From an uncultured Bacteroides sp. (GTDB lineage Bacteria; Bacillota; Clostridia; Lachnospirales; Lachnospiraceae), in the NCBI GenBank assembly GCA_945913015.1, contig CAMECH010000025.1, forward strand, positions 1 to 37,354: a DNA stretch of 37,354 bases, in the 5' to 3' direction. Shown in pieces: positions 11,328-20,498 of the stretch (its first letter is position 1; the number at the start of each line of letters is the position of its first letter). A program made the translations under genes and the position numbers. The notes under the pieces are model-generated. The model did not search any database. It saw nothing but the letters and a program-made list of their open reading frames with translations, and was not told the DNA's origin.

Positions 11328-12689
11328 TTATGAAGGATTAATCTTCTTAATAAGTATTTCTATTAAAGAACGTGTTTCTATACTGTTGGTAACTTCTTTA
11401 TTAACCTTCTTGTAACCATGAAGAATAGTAGTGTGGTCACGGTTGCCAAAATAGCGTCCAATCTGCTCAAGAGGCGTATCTGTCATAGTTCTGCAAAGAT
11501 ACATTGCAATCTGCCTCGGCTTTGAGATTTCAGCATTTCTTTTCTGAGAAATAATATCTTCAGGTGTTAAGTTAAAATGGTCTGCAACAATCTGTATGAT
11601 AAGCTCAGGAGTAACCTCACGCTTGTCCTCAGGTGATATAAGATCCTTTAATGTGTCTTCTGCAAATTCAACTGTAAGCTTCTGATGAGAAAGATTTGAA
11701 AATGCAACAAGTTTGGTAAGAGCACCTTCAAGCTCACGTATACTTGATTTGATATGAGTTGCCACATAATCCTTTACATCATCAGGTATAACATATCCTT
11801 CTGCTTCGGATTTTTTGTTGAGAATTGCCATTTTGGTCTCATATGTAGGAATTTGGATATCCGCAGTAAGACCCATCTCAAATCTTGTTCTGAGCCTTTC
11901 TGTGAGAGTTTCCATCTCTTTAGGAGGCTTATCCGAAGAAATAACAATCTGCTTATTGGAATCGTAAAGGGCATTAAAGGTATGGAAGAATTCTTCCTGA
12001 GTACTTTCCTTACCGATAATGAACTGAATATCATCAATAAGAAGAACATCAATATTGCGGTATTTATTACGAAATTCCTGATTGGTCATCTTCTGGTTCT
12101 TAAGAGATTCAATAAGCTCGTTGGTAAATGTCTCGGAAGTTACATAAAGAACCTTTAAATCAGGATTATTCTGCATAATAAAATGGGCAATAGCCTGCAT
12201 AAGATGAGTCTTGCCAAGTCCTGCTCCTCCGTAAATGAAAAGAGGATTATACACGTGTCCCGGTGTCTCCGCAACTGCGAGAGCAGCAGCGTGTGCAAGG
12301 TTATTATTATTGCCTACGACAAAAGTCTCAAATGTATAATTAGGCTTAAGTCCCATATTAATTGCTTCATTTGTATTGGAATTCTGATTGTTAAGCCTGC
12401 TGTTAATTCCTATTGAGTTATCTTTAATATCTTTTTCCGAAACAAGCTTAACATCTAATTCACCGCCTATTACCTCGCCGATTGTAACCTTAAGAGGAAT
12501 AAGATATTTCTTTTCTATATAATTAATGCCCATGTGTTCCATAGGTGCAATAATATAAGCAACATTATTATCCACTGAATAAAGCTGCAAAGGAAGTATC
12601 CATGTTTTAAAAGAAATATCCTGAATCTCATATTCTTCTTTCATGGTTTCCAAAATAAAGTTCCATTTTTCTCTGATTAACTGTTCCAT
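11328..12689 (-). CDS. dnaA: Chromosomal replication initiator DnaA
   Basis: A 453-residue AAA+ initiator. Domain I covers about residues 1-90, followed by a short asparagine-rich linker (domain II, to about 112). The ATPase has Walker A (GGAGLGKT, 154-161) and Walker B (LLIDDIQF, 216-223). The C-terminal domain IV has the DnaA signature helix-turn-helix ending in RDHTTILHGYKK. It binds TTATCCACA boxes, which occur on both sides of the gene here. The ATG follows AGGATAG. Being flanked by two box clusters suggests origin firing and autoregulation are linked. Confidence 0.98.
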   Translation of the reverse strand: MEQLIREKWNFILETMKEEYEIQDISFKTWILPLQLYSVDNNVAYIIAPMEHMGINYIEKKYLIPLKVTIGEVIGGELDVKLVSEKDIKDNSIGINSRLNNQNSNTNEAINMGLKPNYTFETFVVGNNNNLAHAAALAVAETPGHVYNPLFIYGGAGLGKTHLMQAIAHFIMQNNPDLKVLYVTSETFTNELIESLKNQKMTNQEFRNKYRNIDVLLIDDIQFIIGKESTQEEFFHTFNALYDSNKQIVISSDKPPKEMETLTERLRTRFEMGLTADIQIPTYETKMAILNKKSEAEGYVIPDDVKDYVATHIKSSIRELEGALTKLVAFSNLSHQKLTVEFAEDTLKDLISPEDKREVTPELIIQIVADHFNLTPEDIISQKRNAEISKPRQIAMYLCRTMTDTPLEQIGRYFGNRDHTTILHGYKKVNKEVTNSIETRSLIEILIKKINPS

Positions 12690-13137
12690 AAAAATATCTA
12701 TCCTGTTCTACACTAATGTTTTTGTGAATTGTTATAACAAATAAATAAGTTAATATATTTGTTAATAAGGCATCTGTTTTATAAATGCATTATAATAGGA
12801 ATAAACTAATAATAATACAGGAAAAAATAACATAGCCTATATATAGTTTAATACTACCATAAAATTAATATTTTTTCAAATTAAACTTTCTGACATCAGA
12901 GGAAAATTAATGGATAAAAATAATGATTGTGGATAACTTTTAAACAATTTTTTTTAAAAAAGTATAGAAATTAAGGTATTTTGAGTAAAAAAATAGTAAA
13001 AAACGTGAAGTTATCCACAAGTTATCAACACTTTGTTAATAAAACAATATATATATTATGCACCGATGCGAGGTACAAGCAGCAAAAGCATATCCTGTAA
13101 TTGATTGTTTTTTATATGTTTTTTATAGATTTTATCC
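12690..13137. other. oriC: oriC part 1: dnaA-rpmH gap with DnaA boxes
   Basis: A non-coding, strongly AT-rich region between the divergent dnaA and rpmH genes. It has a perfect DnaA box at 13011-13019 (TTATCCACA, plus), a one-mismatch box at 13022-13030 (TTATCAACA, plus) two bases later, and a perfect box at 12928-12936 on the minus strand. Between them lies a run of A and T (about 12938-13005). It should also hold the dnaA promoter, which I could not place with confidence; a TATAAT-like hexamer on the minus strand near 12790 lacks a good -35 partner. A 12-base palindrome TTGTTATAACAA lies at 12729-12740. Confidence 0.75.
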
Positions 13138-13166
13138 TTGACAAATAGCTGTTTTATGAATAGAAT
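13138..13166 (+). promoter_or_regulatory. Promoter of the rpmH-rnpA operon
   Basis: TTGACA at 13138-13143, a 17-base spacer and TAGAAT at 13161-13166. The rpmH start codon lies about 90 bases downstream. Confidence 0.8.
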
Positions 13167-13254
13167 TGAAATGATGTTTTAAAATTTAAGCAGATACTAT
13201 TTGTACCAATTATGATAGACATTATATTTGGTAGATGAAGGAGGTGTATTGAAT

Positions 13255-13389
13255 ATGAAGATGACATTCCAGCCTAAGAAAAGATCAAGATCAAAGGTTC
13301 ATGGTTTCAGAGCAAGAATGAGTACTCCGGGCGGCAGAAAGGTACTTGCAGCCAGAAGATTAAAGGGAAGAAAGAAGTTATCAGCTTAA
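13255..13389 (+). CDS. rpmH: 50S ribosomal protein L34
   Basis: A 44-residue, very basic ribosomal protein starting [18 protein letters not shown] and ending [10 protein letters not shown], a full-length and highly conserved L34. It belongs to the large ribosomal subunit. A strong ribosome-binding site (AAGGAGGTG) lies ahead of the ATG. It heads the conserved rpmH-rnpA-yidD-yidC-jag block and is followed by a hairpin that probably reduces read-through into rnpA. Confidence 0.97.
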   Translation: MKMTFQPKKRSRSKVHGFRARMSTPGGRKVLAARRLKGRKKLSA

Positions 13390-13413
13390 GGCCGCATGTA
13401 TTGTGGCCTTTTC
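13389..13413 (+). terminator. Hairpin with short T run after rpmH (attenuator)
   Basis: Arms AGGCCGCA (13389-13396) and TGTGGCCT (13402-13409), with one G-T pair and a 5-base loop, are followed by TTTTCC. The next gene, rnpA, belongs to the same operon in most Firmicutes. Partial termination would allow far more L34 than RnpA to be made. Confidence 0.7.
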
Positions 13414-13473
13414 CACTTTTATAAGACATTTTAGGTATTGGCAATTTTATTTTATCATTAGTTGGTACAGAAT

Positions 13474-13815
13474 ATGAAATATGCAAATTTTGAAACATTA
13501 AAAAGCAACATTGATTTTAGTAAGGTGTATGAAGCAAAGCAGTCATATGCCAACAAATTACTGGTTGTCTATATTTTGGAGAATGGAACGGATACGAACC
13601 GCGTGGGAGTATCTGTGAGTAAAAAGGTCGGGAACAGTATCGTCCGACACAGGCTGGCAAGACTTATAAGAGAGAGCTTCAGACTTCATTCACATGAAGT
13701 TTTAAAGGGCTTTGATATTGTGATAGTCGCCAGGGCTGGTTTAAAAGGTAAAAATTATTTTGAAACTGAAAGTGCTCTTCTGCACTTATTGAAAATGCAT
13801 AAGCTCATAAAATAA
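13474..13815 (+). CDS. rnpA: Ribonuclease P protein component
   Basis: A 113-residue basic protein that joins the RNase P RNA to trim tRNA 5' ends. It has the family core VGVSVSKKVGNSIVRHRLARLIRESFR (the RNR motif region) followed by DIVIVARAGL. The ATG at 13474 gives the family N-terminus (MKYANFETLKSNIDFSKVY). A TTG four codons earlier is possible, but neither start has a clear Shine-Dalgarno sequence. Low initiation efficiency together with the preceding hairpin would fit the low amount of RnpA needed. Its stop codon directly abuts the yidD ATG. Confidence 0.96.
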   Translation: MKYANFETLKSNIDFSKVYEAKQSYANKLLVVYILENGTDTNRVGVSVSKKVGNSIVRHRLARLIRESFRLHSHEVLKGFDIVIVARAGLKGKNYFETESALLHLLKMHKLIK

Positions 13816-14031
13816 ATGGTTAAACGTATTTTAATTAAAGCAGTAAAATTTTATCAGAAATATTTATCACCACTTAAGAAACACGGATATTGTATTTATA
13901 TTCCTACCTGCAGCCAGTATGCGATTCAGGCGTTGGAAAAATATGGTGCCGTCAAGGGAAGTTTTCTTGCTTTAAAAAGAATACTGAGATGTAATCCGTT
14001 TGCAAAAGGAGGATTTGATCCTCTGAGGTAG
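13816..14031 (+). CDS. yidD: Membrane protein insertion efficiency factor YidD
   Basis: A 71-residue protein with the YidD core: [12 protein letters not shown] near the start, [16 protein letters not shown] in the middle and [16 protein letters not shown] at the end. It is membrane-associated through an amphipathic helix and assists YidC-dependent insertion. The ATG follows the rnpA stop with no gap, so translation is probably by coupling. Confidence 0.95.
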   Translation: MVKRILIKAVKFYQKYLSPLKKHGYCIYIPTCSQYAIQALEKYGAVKGSFLALKRILRCNPFAKGGFDPLR

Positions 14032-14078
14032 CATTAGATATTACCATTACATTTGTGAAAATGCATTATGGAGGATTT

Positions 14079-15332
14079 ATGGTTATACTTACACAAAGCA
14101 CCACATTCATTATTGGGCCGATAGCAAAGCTTCTCGGTTACATTATGAACTGGCTGTTTTTAGGTCTTGATGCAATCGGTATTCCAAATATCGGTCTTGC
14201 AATTATCATTTTTACATTTGTTACTAAGCTTCTTATGATGCCTCTTACTGTAAAGCAGATGAAATTTACAAAGCTTTCATCAGTAATGCAGCCGGAGATT
14301 CAGGCAATACAGAAGAAGTATAAAGGCAAGGAAAGTGACCAGAATGCAATGCTCAAGATGCAGGAGGAAACTAAGGCAGTTTATGCGAAGTACGGAACAT
14401 CACCTACGGGCGGATGTGTTCAGCTTCTTATACAGATGCCGATTCTTTTTGCATTGTACAGGGTAATTCAGAATATTCCTGCTTATGTTCCGAGACTTAA
14501 ATCACTTTTTACAGCGATGCTTTCAACTGAGAACGGTATCATGTCTGTAAACGGATATGAGAATATTTTGAGAGATAATTTCAGTCAGTTTGCAAAGACT
14601 GATTTGTCAAATATGAACAGCATTATTGATGTTCTCAATGTATTTTCAACAGATAACTGGAACAAGCTTATTGAGCTTTTCCCTGCACAGGCAGATGTAA
14701 TAAGTCATAATCTTGAACAGTTTAACAACATTAACTCATTTTTGACAATTAATATGTCTCAGAATCCGGGACTCACTTTGGGACTTCCTATTCTTATTCC
14801 TATTCTTGCAGGTGTTACACAGTATATCAGTGTAAGAATGATGCAGGCAAAGAATCAGGCACAGATGAATGATGAAGATAATCCGGCAGCGGCATCAATG
14901 AAAATGATGAATACGGTAATGCCTATTATGTCAGCAGTTATGGCTATTTCGCTTCCTGCAGGTCTTGGTCTTTACTGGTCTGCAACAGCCGTATTCCAGA
15001 TTCTTCAGCAGTGGATACTCGACCGCTATTTTGATAAAAAGGGCGTAGACGAGATAGTTAAAGAAAATCTGGATAAGGTTAATAAGAAGCGTGCAAAGCA
15101 GGGATTACCTGAGCAGAAAATTACCAATAATGCGAGAGTTTCAACAAAGTCAATTGCTTCTTCGCAGGAAAAGTTAGAGCAGGCAAAAGCCAAGAAGGAA
15201 GCTAATGATAAGAAGATTAAAGAAATTCTTGATTCAACGGAATATTACAAGTCTTCTTCAGCAAAACCGGGAAGCCTTGCTGCAAAAGCAAATATGGTTT
15301 CTAAATATAACGAGAAGAATAATAAAAAATAG
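14079..15332 (+). CDS. yidC: Membrane protein insertase YidC/SpoIIIJ
   Basis: A 417-residue Oxa1/YidC family insertase of the Gram-positive type. There is a first membrane helix at about 20-45 (MNWLFLGLDAIG... IIIFTFVTK), an amphipathic cytoplasmic hairpin (KLSSVMQPEIQAIQKKYKGKE) and later helices around PTGGCVQLLIQMPILFALYRV and AVMAISLPAGLGLYWSATAVFQILQQWIL. The tail is long and basic. The loop between the second and third helices is longer than in Bacillus. GGAGGA three bases before the ATG at 14079 sets the start; the frame opens eight codons earlier without a site. No lipobox cysteine is evident. Confidence 0.95.
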   Translation: MVILTQSTTFIIGPIAKLLGYIMNWLFLGLDAIGIPNIGLAIIIFTFVTKLLMMPLTVKQMKFTKLSSVMQPEIQAIQKKYKGKESDQNAMLKMQEETKAVYAKYGTSPTGGCVQLLIQMPILFALYRVIQNIPAYVPRLKSLFTAMLSTENGIMSVNGYENILRDNFSQFAKTDLSNMNSIIDVLNVFSTDNWNKLIELFPAQADVISHNLEQFNNINSFLTINMSQNPGLTLGLPILIPILAGVTQYISVRMMQAKNQAQMNDEDNPAAASMKMMNTVMPIMSAVMAISLPAGLGLYWSATAVFQILQQWILDRYFDKKGVDEIVKENLDKVNKKRAKQGLPEQKITNNARVSTKSIASSQEKLEQAKAKKEANDKKIKEILDSTEYYKSSSAKPGSLAAKANMVSKYNEKNNKK

Positions 15333-15344
15333 GAGGAGTACGTG

Positions 15345-16172
15345 ATGGCAGAATTTATGGAAATTACAGGAAAATCAGTAGAAGATGCATTTATGAATGC
15401 TATTATCCAGTTAGAAACAACAAGTGATAACATAGATTATGAAGTAATTGATAAAGGAAGTAATGGAATCCTTGGTTTCGGAAGCCGTCCTGCAAAGATT
15501 AAGGCATGGGTAAAGAGTCAGGAAGGACAGACAGAAGAAGCATCCATAAAAGAAGTTAAAGAATCTTCAGAGGAAGTTAAAAATATTAAGGCTGAAGTTA
15601 AAAATGAGGTTAAGGCTGAGGTTAAGAATGAGTCTAAACCTGCTAAAAAAGCAGTTGTAATCACATGTGATGTGGACAAGGTTATTCGTGATTTCCTTGA
15701 CAATATGTTCAAGGCAATGAATATGGAAGTCAACATTGATATTAAGATTGATGAGGCAGAGGGATGCGTAAATGTAGAACTCAGCGGTGATGAGATGGGA
15801 CTTCTTATCGGTAAGAGAGGACAGACACTTGATTCAATCCAGTATCTTGTAAGCCTTGTTGTAAACAAGGAAAATGAAAAATATATGCGTGTCAAGGTAG
15901 ATACGGAAGACTACCGTCAGAGAAGAAAGGAAACTCTTGAATCTCTTGCAAAGAACATCGCATATAAGGTTAAGCGTTCAAAGAGACCTGTTTCACTTGA
16001 ACCTATGAACCCATATGAAAGACGTATTATCCATTCAGCACTTCAGAACGACAAGTTTGTTGCAACAAGAAGTGAGGGAGAAGAGCCATTCAGACATGTA
16101 ATCGTTTATCTTAAGAACGAGCACCGCTCAAATGGTTATGACGGATATAAGAAGGATTACAACAGAAATTAA
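15345..16172 (+). CDS. jag: RNA-binding protein Jag/KhpB
   Basis: A 275-residue protein with a Jag-N domain (about 1-50), a lysine/glutamate-rich linker with VKNEVKAEVKNE-type repeats (about 60-100), a KH domain with the loop LLIGKRGQTLDSIQYL (about 150-165) and a C-terminal R3H domain (SLEPMNPYERRIIHSALQ). It binds RNA and affects cell division and envelope growth in related Firmicutes. AGGAGGAG upstream supports the ATG at 15345. It lies 12 bases after yidC, and a strong terminator follows. Confidence 0.95.
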   Translation: MAEFMEITGKSVEDAFMNAIIQLETTSDNIDYEVIDKGSNGILGFGSRPAKIKAWVKSQEGQTEEASIKEVKESSEEVKNIKAEVKNEVKAEVKNESKPAKKAVVITCDVDKVIRDFLDNMFKAMNMEVNIDIKIDEAEGCVNVELSGDEMGLLIGKRGQTLDSIQYLVSLVVNKENEKYMRVKVDTEDYRQRRKETLESLAKNIAYKVKRSKRPVSLEPMNPYERRIIHSALQNDKFVATRSEGEEPFRHVIVYLKNEHRSNGYDGYKKDYNRN

Positions 16173-16200
16173 TGACCGGTCCGGACGTGAACGGCAGATT

Positions 16201-16234
16201 AGGCATACAGTGTTCGGAGCACTGTATGCCTTTT
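16201..16234 (+). terminator. Strong terminator after jag
   Basis: A perfect 12-bp stem (16201-16212 with 16220-16231), a 7-base loop and a T tract. It ends the rpmH-jag transcript ahead of mnmE. Confidence 0.88.
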
Positions 16235-16294
16235 CAATTTATGAGGACGGGAGTTAATTACTCCTGCCTGCCTGATTATGGAAGGAGTGAAAAT

Positions 16295-17674
16295 ATGTAC
16301 ACTACTGATACAATTGCGGCTGTTTCTACCAATACTATGGGTAATGGCGGAATCGGAATTATAAGAATAAGCGGTGATGAAGCAATAGAAATCGCAGACA
16401 GGATTTTTAACGGAGTGAAGAAAAAACGCCTTGCAGACTGCTTAAGCCACACAATTCATTACGGAACAATCGTTTCAGGCGGTTCTGTGATAGATGAAGC
16501 GCTGGTATCAGTCATGAAAGCTCCTAATACCTACACAAAAGAAGATGTGGTTGAAATTAACTGCCACGGCGGAATTCTTGTCATAAGAAAAATTCTTGAT
16601 GCAGTATTTGATGCAGGCGCAAGACCGGCAGAACCGGGTGAATTTACAAAAAGGGCATTTCTTAACGGAAGAATAGACCTTACACAAGCAGAATCAGTAA
16701 TAGATATAATTAATTCAAAAAATGAATATGCGCTTTCTTCTTCTGTATCGCAATTACAGGGAAAATTATCAGAAGAAATTGACGAAATCAGAGAAATTAT
16801 TCTCAATCACACAGCATTTATAGAGGCGGCACTCGATGACCCTGAGCATTATGAGCTTGAAAATTATGGGGATAACTTATTAAAAGATGTGGATAAGTGT
16901 GTGGATAAGCTCGATATTTTGTTGAAAAGTGCTGACAACGGGCGTATTTTAAAGGATGGCGTGCAGACAGTAATTTTGGGGAAAACTAATGCGGGCAAAT
17001 CAAGCCTGCTTAATGCGCTTGCAAAAACAGAGCGCGCAATCGTAACTGACATAGAGGGAACAACAAGAGATGTCCTTGAGGAATCAATCAACCTTGACGG
17101 AATAATGCTTAATCTTGTAGATACGGCAGGAATCAGGGATACTGAGGATATTGTGGAAAAAATAGGAATTAACAAAGCATTTGAGTATGCAGACAAGGCC
17201 GATTTAATTATATATGTGGCAGATGCAACAAAGCAGCTTGATGAAAATGACAGGAAAATTCTTGACATGGTTAAGAACCGTCATGTTATTGTACTTCTCA
17301 ATAAATCGGATATGGAGAATATACTTACGGTTGATAAAATGAAAGAATATATCGACTGTCCGGTGCTGCTTGTTTCGGCTAAGAACGAAACAGGAATGGA
17401 AGAACTTTCGGAAACTATTAAAGAAATGTTTTTTCATGGTGAGATTAGGCATAATGATGAAATATATATTACTAACGCAAGACAGAAAAATCTGTTGAAA
17501 GAATCGATAAACAGTCTTAAACTTGTTAAAGAAAGCATTTATAATCAGATGCCTGAAGATTGTTTTACAATAGATTTGATGAATGCGTATGAAAGCCTCG
17601 GAAAGATTATAGGAGAGGCGGTTGAAGAGGATCTGGTCAACCAGATATTCAGCAGATTTTGTATGGGTAAGTAA
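16295..17674 (+). CDS. mnmE: tRNA-5-carboxymethylaminomethyl-2-thiouridine GTPase MnmE
   Basis: A 459-residue GTPase that works with MnmG to modify the wobble uridine (position 34) of certain tRNAs. It has an N-terminal folate-binding domain, a helical domain and an inserted G domain with GKTNAGKS (229-236), DTAG and NKSD. The C-terminal motif is RFCMGK, carrying the catalytic cysteine (CIGK in many species). The ATG at 16295 follows GAAGGAG; the frame extends upstream through the jag terminator and is not used. Two perfect DnaA boxes lie inside the coding sequence at 16888-16908. Confidence 0.97.
   Translation: MYTTDTIAAVSTNTMGNGGIGIIRISGDEAIEIADRIFNGVKKKRLADCLSHTIHYGTIVSGGSVIDEALVSVMKAPNTYTKEDVVEINCHGGILVIRKILDAVFDAGARPAEPGEFTKRAFLNGRIDLTQAESVIDIINSKNEYALSSSVSQLQGKLSEEIDEIREIILNHTAFIEAALDDPEHYELENYGDNLLKDVDKCVDKLDILLKSADNGRILKDGVQTVILGKTNAGKSSLLNALAKTERAIVTDIEGTTRDVLEESINLDGIMLNLVDTAGIRDTEDIVEKIGINKAFEYADKADLIIYVADATKQLDENDRKILDMVKNRHVIVLLNKSDMENILTVDKMKEYIDCPVLLVSAKNETGMEELSETIKEMFFHGEIRHNDEIYITNARQKNLLKESINSLKLVKESIYNQMPEDCFTIDLMNAYESLGKIIGEAVEEDLVNQIFSRFCMGK
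16888..16908 (-). promoter_or_regulatory. Two perfect DnaA boxes inside mnmE
   Basis: TGTGGATAA (TTATCCACA on the minus strand) occurs at 16888-16896 and 16900-16908, and a one-mismatch copy (TGGGGATAA) at 16867-16875. All three point the same way. They encode part of the helical domain, so chance or codon preference could explain them. Confidence 0.55.
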
Positions 17675-17754
17675 ATACGCAAAATAGAGGGTAAGTGCGA
17701 AGAATTACACAGAATAGGGGTCAGTGCGATAAATTACGCGGAATAGAGGTAAGT
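17667..17754 (+). repeat. Imperfect tandem repeat between mnmE and mnmG
   Basis: About three copies of a roughly 30-base unit of the form GTAAGTGCGA-AAATTACGC-GGAATAGAGG. The first (17667-17690) is shortened and overlaps the mnmE stop; the others are at about 17691-17720 and 17721-17749. Each unit ends in an AGAGG-type Shine-Dalgarno sequence, and the last one serves the mnmG ATG at 17755. Confidence 0.7.
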
Positions 17755-19638
17755 ATGAAAGCAGTTGAAGAAAATTATGATGTAGTGGTTGTGGGCGCAG
17801 GGCATGCCGGATGTGAGGCTGCACTTGCATGTGCAAGGCTTGGGCTTGAAACAATCTGTTTTACGGTAAGTGTTGAAAGTATTGCGCTGATGCCATGCAA
17901 CCCTAATATAGGAGGCAGTTCAAAAGGCCACCTTGTGCGTGAAATAGATGCACTTGGCGGAGAAATGGGCAAAAATATTGACGCAACATTTATTCAGTCA
18001 AAAATGTTAAATGCTTCAAAGGGGCCTGCCGTGCACTCGCTCAGGGCACAGGCGGACAAGCAGGATTACAGCAGGCGTATGCGCCGTGTAATGGAAAATA
18101 CGGAGCATTTGCACATACGTCAGGCGGAAGTAAGTGAAATAATCGTAAATGATGGTAAAATAGGCGGTGTTAAAACATTTTCAGGGGCGGTATACCATGC
18201 GAAGGCAGTTGTACTGTGCACAGGAACGTATCTTAAGGCGCGCTGCATATATGGTGATGTGAGCAACCATACTGGACCAAACGGGCTTCAGGCTGCAAAT
18301 CATCTTACGGATTCTCTAATTGCCAACGGAATTGAAATGCAGCGTTTTAAGACGGGTACACCGGCGCGCGTTGATAAACGCTCGATAGATTTTTCAAAGA
18401 TGGCGGAGCAGAAGGGCGACGAGAAAATTGTTCCGTTTTCATTTACAACCAATCCGGAGGATATACAAAAAGAGCAGGTTTCATGCTGGCTTACGTATAC
18501 CAATGAAAAGACTCATGAGATAATTAAGGCAAATCTTGACCGCTCACCGCTGTATTCGGGAGTAATTCACGGCACAGGCCCAAGATACTGCCCGTCTATT
18601 GAGGACAAGGTAGTAAGGTTTGCTGATAAAGAAAGGCATCAGGTATTTATTGAGCCGGAGGGCAATTATACCAACGAAATGTATCTCGGAGGAATGTCTA
18701 GCTCGCTTCCGGAGGATGTCCAGTATGAAATGTACCGCACGGTACCGGGGCTTGAAAATGTCAGAATTGTGCGCAATGCATATGCGATTGAGTATGACTG
18801 CATCAATCCGGTACAGCTCAAATCTTCTCTTGAATTTAAGGCGATAGAAGGACTTTTTGCAGGCGGACAGTTTAACGGAAGCTCAGGCTATGAAGAAGCG
18901 GCTGCACAGGGTATAATTGCGGGGATTAATGCCGCAATGAAAATAAAGGGAAAAGAACCTTTGATTTTGCAGCGCTCGGAAAGTTACATAGGCGTGCTTA
19001 TCGATGACCTTGTGACAAAGGAAAATACTGAGCCGTACAGAATGATGACATCACGTGCCGAATACAGACTGCTTCTGCGCCAGGACAACGCAGACCTGCG
19101 TCTTACCCGCTACGGATATGAAGTCGGGCTTATTGACGAGGAAAGAATGAATTATGTTAAAGCCAAAGAAAAGGCAATCGGGGAAGAAATTGAAAGACTT
19201 AATCATACATTTGTAGGAACATCGGAAAATGTTCAGAAACTGCTTGAAAGAAAGGGCAGCACACTTCTTAATAACGGAGCTACGCTTGCGGAGCTTGTAA
19301 GAAGACCTGAACTTTGCTATGATGACCTCGCAGAGATTGATTCAGACCGTCCGAAGCTTAGTGAAGATGTTATTGAGCAGGTAAATATTAATCTTAAATA
19401 TGAGGGCTATATTGAACGCCAGCGCCGTCAGGTAGAGCATTTCAAGAAGCTGGAGAACAAGATTATTCCTGATAAAATCGACTATATGGCAATAAGCGGT
19501 CTTAGAAAGGAAGCTGCACAGAAGCTTGATAAATTCAGACCGAGAAGTGTAGGTCAGGCACAGAGAATATCAGGTGTTTCGCCTGCGGATATATCAGTTC
19601 TTCTGGTATACATGGAAAGTTCAAGAAATAAGGCGTAA
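17755..19638 (+). CDS. mnmG: tRNA-cmnm5-uridine synthesis enzyme MnmG (GidA)
   Basis: A 627-residue FAD enzyme, the partner of MnmE in tRNA wobble-uridine modification. The N-terminal Rossmann motif is [13 protein letters not shown] (residues 10-22), followed by the family motif [25 protein letters not shown]-domain segments [21 protein letters not shown] and [16 protein letters not shown] are present, and the C-terminus ends in [15 protein letters not shown]. The start at 17755 is supported by AGAGG and the family N-terminus; the frame runs 20 codons further up through the tandem repeat. Confidence 0.97.
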   Translation: MKAVEENYDVVVVGAGHAGCEAALACARLGLETICFTVSVESIALMPCNPNIGGSSKGHLVREIDALGGEMGKNIDATFIQSKMLNASKGPAVHSLRAQADKQDYSRRMRRVMENTEHLHIRQAEVSEIIVNDGKIGGVKTFSGAVYHAKAVVLCTGTYLKARCIYGDVSNHTGPNGLQAANHLTDSLIANGIEMQRFKTGTPARVDKRSIDFSKMAEQKGDEKIVPFSFTTNPEDIQKEQVSCWLTYTNEKTHEIIKANLDRSPLYSGVIHGTGPRYCPSIEDKVVRFADKERHQVFIEPEGNYTNEMYLGGMSSSLPEDVQYEMYRTVPGLENVRIVRNAYAIEYDCINPVQLKSSLEFKAIEGLFAGGQFNGSSGYEEAAAQGIIAGINAAMKIKGKEPLILQRSESYIGVLIDDLVTKENTEPYRMMTSRAEYRLLLRQDNADLRLTRYGYEVGLIDEERMNYVKAKEKAIGEEIERLNHTFVGTSENVQKLLERKGSTLLNNGATLAELVRRPELCYDDLAEIDSDRPKLSEDVIEQVNINLKYEGYIERQRRQVEHFKKLENKIIPDKIDYMAISGLRKEAAQKLDKFRPRSVGQAQRISGVSPADISVLLVYMESSRNKA

Positions 19639-19661
19639 GCTTTAAGCGAAAGGATTATTTA

Positions 19662-20393
19662 ATGGATTTTATAACGAATCTTAGTAAAATAAATGTAGAT
19701 TTAGACGAAAAAATGCTCACATCATTTAACACGTACTACGAAATGCTTGTTGAGTGGAATAAGGTTATGAATCTTACGGCAATTACTGAAAAAACAGAGG
19801 TTTATGTGAAACATTTTCTGGACAGTCTGGCAATAAAAACTGTTTTTGATGATGAAAAGCTCAAACCTGAATTTTCTGTAAGTGACCCGGTAAGAGTTCT
19901 TGATGTGGGTACAGGGGCAGGTTTTCCGGGAATACCGCTTAAAATTGCATTTCCTGAGCTTGAGGTTACGCTGCTTGATTCACTGAATAAACGTATTAAA
20001 TTTTTAAATGAAGTGATACAGACACTTGAACTTGATAAGATAACAGCAATTCATGGAAGGGCGGAAGATTACGCACAGCAGCCGGATTACAGGGAAAGCT
20101 ATGATTTATGCGTATCCAGGGCAGTTGCCAATCTTTCTACACTGTCCGAATACTGCATACCGTATGTGAAGGTAGGAGGATATTTTATATCATACAAATC
20201 AGGTGAAATTGAGCAGGAGCTTAAAGACGCAAAAAATGCAATCGGAATGCTGGGAGCCAAAGTTGTCGGCGTTAAGAAGCTGATTCTTCCTGATACAGAT
20301 ATTGAGCGTTCTTTTGTTATAGTAAAAAAATGTACTAAAACGGCAGGAAAGTATCCGAGAAAAGCAGGGCTTCCGTCAAGCAAGCCGCTGTAA
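19662..20393 (+). CDS. rsmG: 16S rRNA (guanine-N7)-methyltransferase RsmG (GidB)
   Basis: A 243-residue SAM-dependent methyltransferase that methylates G527 (E. coli numbering) of 16S rRNA in the streptomycin region. It shows the SAM-binding loop VLDVGTGAGFPGIPLKIAFP, followed by VTLLDSLNKRIKFL, and the SRAVANLSTLSEYC motif. An AAAGGA ribosome site precedes the ATG. It completes the mnmE-mnmG-rsmG group, 23 bases after mnmG. Confidence 0.96.
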   Translation: MDFITNLSKINVDLDEKMLTSFNTYYEMLVEWNKVMNLTAITEKTEVYVKHFLDSLAIKTVFDDEKLKPEFSVSDPVRVLDVGTGAGFPGIPLKIAFPELEVTLLDSLNKRIKFLNEVIQTLELDKITAIHGRAEDYAQQPDYRESYDLCVSRAVANLSTLSEYCIPYVKVGGYFISYKSGEIEQELKDAKNAIGMLGAKVVGVKKLILPDTDIERSFVIVKKCTKTAGKYPRKAGLPSSKPL

Positions 20394-20460
20394 CAGTTAT
20401 AAGCAATTAATAATAGTTGTAACTGCATAGCAGGTTGTAAAGCCGCATGGTAGTCAGAAA

Positions 20461-20494
20461 ATGGTATAGCAGTCAGAATGGTATAGCAGTCAGA
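20461..20494. repeat. Perfect 17-base tandem duplication downstream of rsmG
   Basis: ATGGTATAGCAGTCAGA occurs twice back to back (20461-20477 and 20478-20494). A shortened copy (ATGGTAGTCAGAAA, 20447-20460) lies just upstream. Confidence 0.85.
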
Positions 20495-20498
20495 AAAA

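Noticed and set aside
12729-12740. Palindrome TTGTTATAACAA upstream of dnaA as an operator
   Set aside because: It is short and lies in very AT-rich DNA, where such palindromes arise by chance. It does not match the Rex consensus.
13011-13075. A second unwinding site next to the boxes upstream of dnaA
   Set aside because: The AT-rich DNA there lacks the GC tract and TAG triplets that mark the dnaA-dnaN site.
20447-20494. Possible CRISPR-like repeats downstream of rsmG
   Set aside because: The 17-base units are directly adjacent with no spacers, and no cas genes are present.
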